Shown here: positions 29,091-39,300 of the stretch, in pieces
Layout of the letters: each line of letters begins with the position of its first letter
Position numbering within the stretch: the stretch's first letter is position 1
DNA from: Stentor coeruleus
Taxonomy: Eukaryota > Ciliophora > Heterotrichea > Heterotrichida > Stentoridae
Assembly: GCA_001970955.1 (NCBI GenBank)
Contig: MPUH01000374.1
Coordinates: forward strand, 1-59,769
DNA: 59,769 bases
Direction of reading: 5' to 3'
Program-made: the position numbers and the translations under genes
Notes under the pieces: model-generated
Told to the model about the DNA's origin: nothing
Database searches by the model: none
Seen by the model: the letters and a program-made list of their open reading frames with translations, nothing else

Positions 29091-29939
29091 TTAGAAAACG
29101 TAGCAACAGCATTCTGGATTACGTTCAGGAAGTTTATTATTTCTTTCACGCTGTTGTATAGAAACTGTTTTCAAAAGTACTGAATCGCCAGAACCCCCAA
29201 TAAGAACACAGCTTTTTTCAAAGTAAGGGAGGAAAAAGTCACAGAATGTTACAAAATTTGTGATTGGGTTGTACTTTCCTGTGCTGGAAATCGATAAATA
29301 TACTCTATCATCTCCATTATCACTAAATGTTACTTCAAGATCTCTATAATTTTTTTCTTGTGCTTGAAGTGCATTATCTTCAGGAATTTGCACTTGTTTA
29401 TAATATGTAAACCTCTGATTTGACTGATCAATATTCCCAAACATAGCAAAAATCCCTTTAAGACTTGTGTCACGTGTAAGTTTTATGACTGGTGATACAT
29501 TCTGTATGTAGCCATTGTTTCGAGATATGATAAACAGGCTACTGTCACCTTTTAGACGAAGTTTTATTTTTACGTCACAAGCTAAAGATCTTAAATGTAT
29601 TTTGCAGTTAGGCTTAATCATTTTGTTGGAGACCTCATATCCTTTTAAGGAGGGCTGCTGGCTTACAGCTGTTTCCCAATCAGAGATTATCTCACATGAA
29701 ATATCGTATTCTCCTCTTACTAGAAAATCAGCAACTTCCCATCTGTCTAGAGAATGCTCTAGGAAATTGTGAATCATTAAAAATTTTCCAAGATACTTAA
29801 GTTCTTGCTTTCGCCATGAAGAGTATTTTTCTTTTTGTAGCTTAAGGAGAGAGGATTGCTTTTCTTTTTCCAAGGCTCTTTGAAAGCTGAGAGAAAGTGG
29901 GTGCAAAATGCTGGAGCCTTTTCTACTTGACTCTGCCAT
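29091..29939 (-). CDS. Hypothetical protein with C-terminal CaaX-type prenylation motif
   Basis: 282 residues, function not recognised. The N-terminal third is charged and helical (KEKQSSLLKLQKEKYSSWRK). The rest looks beta-rich (VKIKLRLKGDSSLFIISRN, VYLSISSTGKYNP), which could be a C2-like or other membrane-proximal fold, but no domain can be named. The last residues are ECCCYVF. The final four, CYVF, fit a CaaX box for farnesyl or geranylgeranyl attachment, and the two preceding cysteines could be palmitoylated. A peripheral membrane location is therefore likely. It lies 3'-to-3' with the pseudokinase, which carries its own lipid-anchor signal at the N-terminus. Confidence 0.7.
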   Translation of the reverse strand: MAESSRKGSSILHPLSLSFQRALEKEKQSSLLKLQKEKYSSWRKQELKYLGKFLMIHNFLEHSLDRWEVADFLVRGEYDISCEIISDWETAVSQQPSLKGYEVSNKMIKPNCKIHLRSLACDVKIKLRLKGDSSLFIISRNNGYIQNVSPVIKLTRDTSLKGIFAMFGNIDQSNQRFTYYKQVQIPEDNALQAQEKNYRDLEVTFSDNGDDRVYLSISSTGKYNPITNFVTFCDFFLPYFEKSCVLIGGSGDSVLLKTVSIQQRERNNKLPERNPECCCYVF

Positions 29940-30396
29940 TATTAATTATGGTATTATTTATCCTATACAAATTAGAAATTTTAGCATTATTTTTTACAGA
30001 ATCAAATAAAGATAGTTTGTTGAAGCATAATTATTTCATCGTTCACATTATATATTTGCACATGATCAATTCAAGTAATTTGATAAAAATAGTTCTCCCC
30101 ATCTATAAGTATGCAAAATCTTCATATTAATAATAAAAGTTATTTTTTTTCTAAAACATCACAGACGAAATTCTTTTATTTATCCTAGGCATTAGCTTTA
30201 ATAGCCTAATTATGCTAATAATTATGTTTATAATTACTTTAAATTCTGTAATTATAAAATCACTTATAATCTTATTCAATATTTTAATTAACTATTAACT
30301 TCACTTAGAAAATTTTAAGAGAAGAATTCTTATATAAATTACCTAAATAACTAACTTCAGTATTTGAAGTAATTATAAAATAAATATAAATTTTAG
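29940..30396. other. Intergenic spacer
   Basis: AT-rich, between two minus-strand genes: 3' end of the giant repeat gene and start of the CaaX-protein gene. Nothing else is recognised. Confidence 0.4.
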
Positions 30397-33300
30397 TTAT
30401 CTAAGTGCTAAAGCGACATATCCAGTATGCATAGAAAGTTCAGCTAATCTTGAGAGAATTCTTATCATAGCTGACATTCTTAAATGGTCTAGTTCCAATG
30501 ATATTGTTTGGAATTCATCATTAGCTTTTTCTAAACTACTTACAAGGTTGTCATTGTGATTGCGCAGGGTATGATTATCTTCTAAAAGACTGTGCTTTTC
30601 ATAACGGAGTTCAGTGATTTGTTCGATAAGACGACTGTGTTCACCATCATAGAAACCTACTTGTTGACTGTATGTGAAAATTGATGCTAAACCCCAAGCA
30701 TACTTACGAAGTCTGATTTCTTTGATAGTTATGGAGAAAATCTCAAATGCACCCATTTGGTTTAGAGATGAGACTTCTTCTTTACTAAGGCTACCTGCAG
30801 CTAGTGTGCTTACATTGCTTGGATTTTCTAAAGCTTTAATATCTGTGCTTACTGCGCTATATGGTCTTGAATCAAACATCTTTTCAGGACTTGGCGGTAG
30901 TGAGTCATCCCCATTTGTCTTGAGTATCTTAGCAATCACCTGTGGCAAAGTGACCTTTTGTCCAAATGGTAGGCTCTTAATATGTAATATCATCTTAAAG
31001 AAAGTAAACTGACCCAAGCGTCTCTGATAATTATTCCCTACTTTACTCAATCTATTCAACACAATTGAATGCTTAGGGTTAATAATTGTTCCAGTGTGAG
31101 TCAATATATACTTCCATTTCCAGAAAGCACCTTCAAAATTAATCGACATAAAGTTCATCATTTTCCCAGTAGATTTTTTCATAATCCTAGCTCTTCTAAC
31201 TGAATCCATATTCTTCCAAAACTTAAATCTTATAGCTTGAACTTTCTTAGAATAACTAAGTAGTTGTCTAAATACATAATAAGCCGAGTTAATTTTCTTG
31301 ATAGTCCTGATTTTTTCAACCCTTCCCCATAAGGTTTTTAAAGCTTCTAATTGCATTTTCATATAATTATCGTAAATCCTTTGTAATGTACCTTTGATTT
31401 TGCTATCACCCATAATAGCTTTAAAAGCCAATTTTAATGTTCGGTTGGTCATATTGAAAGATAAAACATAGATTTTACGGGCAATTTTTTCTTCTTTGCG
31501 GCATACTTTGATTGTCTGTTCTTTCCAGTCCCTAAATGCATGGATGTATTTGATTTTCAACCAAGTGTATACACAGCGCATAGCCGTCTGACCAACTTTT
31601 GCCTTACCAGTGACCTTATCAGTAATAATTCTGAATTTTTTATTTGTCATGCTTGTCAATATTTCAGTGAATTTTTTTGCCCTTAGTTTTGCTACTGTAA
31701 CTTGGTGTCTAGATTTAAATGTTTCTGTCTTCCATTCTTGGAAACTTATAACTCTAGTCTTTTCCATATTCATAAACAATCTTCTAAGTGAGCCTTTTAC
31801 TCTGCTTCCATCTCCAAGAATCCTTTCAATGCTCATTTTCAAAACCCTTCTGTCTATCATTTTCAAATGCCTTCTAAGTTTTTCAGTCCTCACTTGGTCA
31901 AGTAGAATAGTTTTTTTACATTGTTCAACATAGACTCTCCATGATGTTAAAGCTGTTTTCTTACCTTCTTTATGTAAAAATATAAGCCTAGTAAAAGCTG
32001 TTTTTACATTAGGATTTCCGACTGTAATTCTTGTGGATACTGTTTTCATAGTCCTCATTAGCATATGGGTTATTGTAAATTTCAGTTTCTGAGCTTTTGT
32101 TGCATCTAAGACTTTGTTAAGTTTAACATCGCTTATATATTTCTTCCATGATTTTATAGCATCACGAGGGACTTGAGCATATTTGTTAGCTAAAGTTGTG
32201 AGCATTCCACGAGCACGGTTTCCTCCACCAATTATCCTCTCAAACATACCTTTAGTGGTCCTTTTAGTAAATCTTCCAAAAGACAATTTTAGAGCAAGAG
32301 CTTTGTGACTATCTAGGAACTTCTTATCTTTCAATGCGACAATGTATTTTTTCCACTGTTCAAAACTAATTCGGCTTTGCTTTTGCAGTTGGATAAATAC
32401 TCGTCTTAACGCCCCTGCAACCCTGCTACCATCACCAATTATCCTTTCAAACATCCCTTTAGCTGTTCTCTTTGTAAATCGACTAAAGGCAAGTTTGAGC
32501 ATTAAAGCTTTATGATTGTCAAGGAATCTCTTATCTTTTAGCGCTTCAATATATTTTTTCCAGTTGTCAAAGCCTTGGCCAGTCTGTTTTTGTAACTGAA
32601 TAAATACCCTTCTTAAAGCTCCAGCCACTCTACTACCATCACCAATTATACACTCAAAGCTAATTTTCGATGTTCTTGTTGTCAACCTTGCCATAGCTTG
32701 TTTAAGATGCATGCTTTTAAGGTTAGTAAGTAATCCTTTAGTTTTAGTATAGACAATATATTGTTTCCATCTGATAAATGCTATCTGGGGTATTTTGGCT
32801 ATTGAGTTAAAAAGCACATTAAGTCTACCTTTGACTTTATCCCCTCCACCTACTAAACGAACATATGCATCTTTAGACCTTCTTATAGGAATTCTTGTTA
32901 AAGTTCTTAGTAATTTATGAGTTCTTATCATATCAAACATGGATTTACTATGAATAGCTTGTACATATTGTTTCCATCCACTAAGGGCTTCTTTAGTTCT
33001 TTCTTCAAATTTCTTGATAATAAATTTCAAAGTTTGTTTGCAAATTTTGATTTTATCAGATATATCAAACGCTCTAAATGTATCAGTCAATGTTCTTGCT
33101 GTTAGTCTAAAAAGACTATGTTTGAGCTTCTGCGATCTCATCATATCAAACATACCCTTGTGTTTTATATTTTGAACAAACCCAATCCAACGTTTAAACG
33201 CAATTTGTGGGAGTTTTTCCAGCCCTGAAAACAAAGTCTTGAGCTTTCCTTCAACTGCACTACCTCCACCAACAACTCTATTCAAAATATTCTTTATTCT

Positions 33301-36300
33301 CCTCACAGGGATTCTACCAAGAGTATTTTTCAATCTTGAACTCCTTAAAGCATCAAAGAAATCCTTGTGTTTACACCCATTCACATAATTCCCCCATTTT
33401 TTCAATGCATCTTTAGGTAAATCTAATATTTTCTTAATAATTCCTCTAAGTGTAGCTTTAACTATATCTCCATCGCCAAGGACTCTATTGCAAGTATCTT
33501 TAATAATTCTCTTTGTTAGCTTTTCAAAACAGATTTTAAGTTTATGTGAGCGCATACCATCAAACAAAGTTTTGTTTTTACAATTTTGGACAAATTTCCT
33601 CCATTTATCTAAAGTGTCCTTAGGTATCCTTGCTAAACTTGATAATAATCTTCTCATTGCCCCTTTAACTCTATTTCCCTCACCTGCTACTATAAGAAAA
33701 GTTATCCTTTCAGTACGTTTAGTTAAACTAGCCATACACATTTTCAGCTGCACAGAGCGAGTGTTATCATAATATTTCTTCCTTTTGATATTTTCTATGA
33801 ACTTTTTCCACTGTTCAAAGGCTGATTTTGGTTTCTTTTGTATAGCAATTTGGATTCTCCTTAAAGCTCCTTTTATAAGATTTCCTTCACCAAAGATCCG
33901 CTCGCAGACATTTCTTAGAGTTCGTGTTGGGATACTGACTAAGGAATGTTTTAGTTTTTGGCTACGGAGGTTGTCTAAAAGGCCTTGAGTTTTACATGCT
34001 CGGATATATAGTCGCCATTTAGCCAGGGAATCTTTTGGTAAGTCTATCATGCGTCTTACAACACTTTTGAGAATACCTTTAATCAAATTCCCATCACCAA
34101 GGATTCTGTTTGAAGCATCTTTTAAGGTCCGTCTTGACATACGTTCAAAAGTGTTTTTGAGCTTCTGTGATCTCATCCCATCAAATATTGTTTTAGCCTT
34201 ACACATTTGTATATACTTTTTCCATTTTTCTATAGAATTTTTAGGGATTTTCATAAGCCCAGCAAGAAGTCTTCGAATTGCCCCCTTAACAAAACTTCCA
34301 TCACCTAGTATCCTATTGTATGAGTCTTTAAGTATTCTTCTTGGAATCCTATCAAAAGAGTTTCTGAGCTTTTGCGACCTCATTCCATCAAATATACTCT
34401 TAGATTTACACATTCTCACATATTTTCTCCAATTTTCCATTGTGTCCCTAGGAATTTTCATAAGTCCAGCTAGTAATCTTCTAATTGCCCCTTTAATTTT
34501 GTCCCCTCCTCCAAGAATCCTCTCATCTGCATCTTTTAAAGTTCTTTTTACTAGATTAGCCATTATCACAATGAGTTTATGACTTCTCATTGAATCAAAA
34601 AGCCTTTTTTCTTTGACGTTTAAGACATAAGCTTTCCAGAAACCGAAATTCCCTTTGATTTTCTTGTGAAGTCCAGCGACAATACTTTTAAGTGCTCCTT
34701 TTACTCTGTTTCCATCTCCTGATGCTATTAAGAAAGTGTTTCTTAAACTACGTTTTACTATAGCCTCAAGGTTTCCACGAAGTTTTAAGGTCTTAATACT
34801 GTTTAGAAGCTCATTACTCTTAACTTTTTCTGCAAATTTCATCCATCTAGCCAAAGCCATTTTCGGTCTCATCGAAACTATTTCTTCAAATTTACTCAGC
34901 GCCTGGGCAACTCGGTCTTTATTAGGATTAATCTGCCTAAACGCAATTCTTGCAGTTCTCTTACAAATATGGTTCAAAGTAACCCTCAACCTAAGTCCTC
35001 TATTTTCAGTCATAATTTCAGCTTTTTCTTTAGAATTTTTCTTATCAATAACGTAAGTTAAAGAATTCACATGCCACATTCTCATCACATCAGAATTTCT
35101 TTTAGTAACTGCATTGGCTAAATTCTTCAAAGCTAGTTTTAACTTAGTATTATCATGATCAGCATGAGACTTAGCAGACCTTAGTACTTTTCTCGCAGGT
35201 TTATCTAATGAGTTTTTAACTTTCATAGCCTTAAACTTTTTTTCAAAGTTATTTTTTACATCAACAATTTTATCTTTTTCTATAAATTTCTTCCAGTTCT
35301 GTAAAGCAATTTCTGGGCCTTTAATAAATACTAAAGCTAAACGTCTTAAAGTTCGATTTGCCATATTGTGTTCTTTGACCAGACGATTGAAAACTTCATT
35401 TAATGTGCTACGAGGAAGTTGATTAAGGGTATGTCTGAGCATTTGACTTCTAATGTTATCAGTAAGGTTTTTTTTCTTATGCTCATGGATCATATTCCTC
35501 CAATCAATAAACGAGAGTTTAGCTTTTTTCTCTAAAGCCATGAATATTCTTTTTAATGCACCTGTAGCTCTGTTGCCTGAGCCGACAATCCTTTCAAAGC
35601 CACTTCTTATAACCCTATATGGTACTCGAGCAAGAGCATTTTTGAGTTTCTGGCTTTTCATAAGTGAAAAAAATATATTTGACTTACACTCTTTAGCATA
35701 AATCCTCCATTTTTCAATAGCGACCTTAGGCATTTTCATTATCCCTCTAATAATCTGTTTCATGCATCCTCTAACTTTATCCCCTTCACCAACAATTCTT
35801 AAGAAAGTATCCCTAACAGTCCTCCTTGCAACCTTACTCATCGTTTCTTTAACTTTATGACTTCTTAAACCATCAAAGAACAATCTATTCTTACACCCTT
35901 CAATATATTTTCTCCATATAATCAATGCTCCTTTAGGCTTAGTTTTAAGTGCATCTATCAAATTCTTCATCGCCCCTTTAATTTTATTCCCATCTCCAGA
36001 TATTCTTTGACTAGCATCTCTTATAATCCTTGTTGGTATTTTAGTTAGGACCATTAATAGCTTATGTGATCTTATTCCATCAAGAAGTTTCTGAGATTTA
36101 CAATCTTCAACATATTTTCTCCATTTTTGTAACCCAACTTTTGTCATTTGGACCATTCTGTTAGCTAAAGTTTTCATAGCTCCTTTAACTGCACTTCCAT
36201 CACCAATTATTCGTTGATAAGTGTATTTTGTTGTTCTAGATGGGATTCTTGAAAGGACATTCTTGAGCTTTTGACTACGGATGTTGTCCATGAAATCTTT

Positions 36301-39300
36301 TTTATCGCACCCAATTACGAAGTTTCTCCATATTTTAAAACCGTTTTTTGTTAGGTTTTTAGCAACTATGAGCATTTTTCTTAGAGCACCTTTGACCATA
36401 TCCCCATCTCCAATTATCCTTTGGAATGCTGACCTTAATGTTCTCATTGGAATATTCGCCAAACAAATCTTGAGCTTCTGCGATTTAAGGCTATCAAGGA
36501 TCTCATTTCTATTAATCATTTCTCTATATTTCAACCATTTTTGTAAAGCTTTACGAGGCTTGTTTTTAACTTTAAGAGCAAGTTTCTCAAATGCCCCTTT
36601 TACAATATCCCCATGGCCAATTATTTTCTGCACAGTTACTCGTACAGTCCTTTGTATTATTTTAGTCATCTGATACTTCACTTTTTCAGATCTTATATTA
36701 TCCATAAAGTTCTTGTTTTTACATCCAATTATATAATCTTTCCAATGAGCTATTGCAAATTTAGGTCTATTCATGAGTTTAGAAACCATATCTTTTAATG
36801 CACCTTTAACTCTGTCCCCATCACCTAAAATCCTATCAAAAGTTCCTCTTAAGGTTCTTATCGGGATTTTAGTCAAGGCAATTTTCAGTTTATAGCTTCT
36901 TAAATTATCTAATATACTACTAGTCTTACATAGTATTATATACATCCTCCATTTAATAAAAGAGTTTCTGCTCATTTGCTTGAAAACATAGAAAATATAA
37001 CTTAAACTCTTTTTCATATTCCCTTCATCACGGGTCATATAAGTTAATGTGCTTTTTAAAGTCCTTTTCAGTATGCCTATCATGAAAAGTTTAAGTTTTG
37101 CTGACTTGACATTGTCTAAAAAAGCTTTTTTATTACACAATTGAATGAATTTCTTCCAACGGAAATACCCAACTCTAGTCATTTTGTCACATGCAAGGAA
37201 AATTCTTTGTAACGCGCCGTTAACAGCATTACCCATGCCGATTATTTTATTTTGTGAGACTTTTAATGTTCGCAAAGTTAAACGGAAAAGGCTTAGACGA
37301 AGTTTTTCAGTTCTAAAAGCTTCGAAGATTTTCTTGCATTTGCAGTCTTGGATGAATTTTCCCCATTTCTGATAACTGCTGCGTATAAGGTTTCTATATA
37401 CTCGAGAAAGGTCTTTTAATGCTCCAGCAACTCTATTACCATTTCCTATAATTCTTTGGAATGCACCTTTCATAGTTCGGCTTGGGATAAGCTGTAGAGC
37501 ATTTTTAAGCTTTTGAGCTCGCATTCTGTCCATTATTAATCCATTTCTTACTGCTTGATCCCAATCTTTCCATTTACTAAATGCGATTCTAGGTATATTC
37601 TTTATTTTATTCTCCAAGTTCTTGAACACTCCAGCCAAAAGATTCCCGTTACCTTGCATCCTTACATAACTATCTCTCAAAGTTCGCTTAGGGATTTTAA
37701 CCATACAAATGCTCAATTTAAAAGCCCTTAATGCGTCCATAACTTTCCCTTTATGGCAATCCTGTATATATTTCTTCCATTTATATAAAGCATCTCTCGG
37801 TCTACGTTCTACTGAATACTTTAATGATTTTAGAACTCCATTAACTTTACCTCCATCTCCAACAGCTCTCATCATAGCATCCCTTAAAACTCTTCTTGGA
37901 ACCTTATTTAAAGCATTTCTAAGCTTTTCAGTCCTACAAGCATCCAAAAGTATTCCTTGTTTTATTTCTATAATCATTTTATTCCATTTTTTCAAAACAA
38001 TCTTTGGTTTCTTTTCTATCTGTTTGATTATAATGTTTATAGCTCCTTTAACTTTATTCCCAGAACCTATTATTAATTGAAAAGCATTCCTCATAGTCCT
38101 TGCTGGAACATTAAACAGAGCCTTTCTAAGCTTTTCAGTTTTGATTGCATCAAGGAGAATACCTTGTTTAATCTCAACATAAAAAGTTTTCCATTTAACA
38201 AAAGCGAACTGTGGGCGTTTTTCTATACGTCGAATCATATCTTTTATCACTCCTTTAATTTTATCCCCAGCACCCAATACTCTTTGAACAGTATCTCTAA
38301 CTTTTCTTATTATTATATGCTCAAGAGAATTTTTCAGCTTTTGTGACTTAAGCCCATCTATCAAATCCCCATGTTTACATTTATTAACATATTCTTTCCA
38401 TTTTACATAAGCAAATCCTTGACGTTTCTCTATTTGCTTCATAACACTCCTTACTGCACCTTTGATTTTATCCCCTCCTCCAACTATTCTTTGATAAGCA
38501 TCTTTTATTGTCCTTGAAGGCACTTTCATTAAAGCTAGTCTAAGTTTTTCACATTTAATCATGTTTAGAAGTTTCCCATATTTACAATCTTCAGCATAAA
38601 ATTTCCATGTTTTTAAAGCGACTTGGGTTCTTTTTTCTATCCTTCTGATAATGCTTTTTATTCCTGCAAAGATCTTATCCCCTGCACCAGAAACTCTTTG
38701 AAATGCGTCACGAGTTGTACGTTTCTGTAAGCCGAAAAGATGGTTTTTTAAAGTTTGGGACCTAACTGCGTCTAGTAATGCTCCATGTTTGCAGCTGATA
38801 ATATATTTTTTCCATTTTTCTACTGAGAATTTGGTTTTTTTCTCCAGAGCTTTGACAAAGCTTTTTAGTGCGCCTATAGCTTTACTTCCACAGCCTTCAA
38901 TTCTTTGAAATGAGTCTTTTATGGTCCTTTTTTCAATGCTCCCTAAATGAAGTATAAGCTTTTGTGACCTTATTGCATCAAATAAGTCTCCATGCTTGCA
39001 GCCCATAACAAATTTCTGCCATTTTTCTATAGAAAACTTAGTTTTTTTCTCAATAGCTCTAATAAAACTCTTTAATGCGCCTTTAACTTTGTCTCCTGAA
39101 CCCACAATCCTTTGTAATCCATCTTTCATCGTCCTTCTTGGGATATTTTTAAGCAAAATCAAGAGCTTTTGTGATCTCACAGCGTCAAAAAGATCCCCAT
39201 GTCTGCATTTTGCCACATATTTCCTCCATTTTTCTATGGAAAATTTGGTTTTTTTCTCAATTGCCCTTACAAAACTCTTCAACGCGCCTCTGATCTTGTC

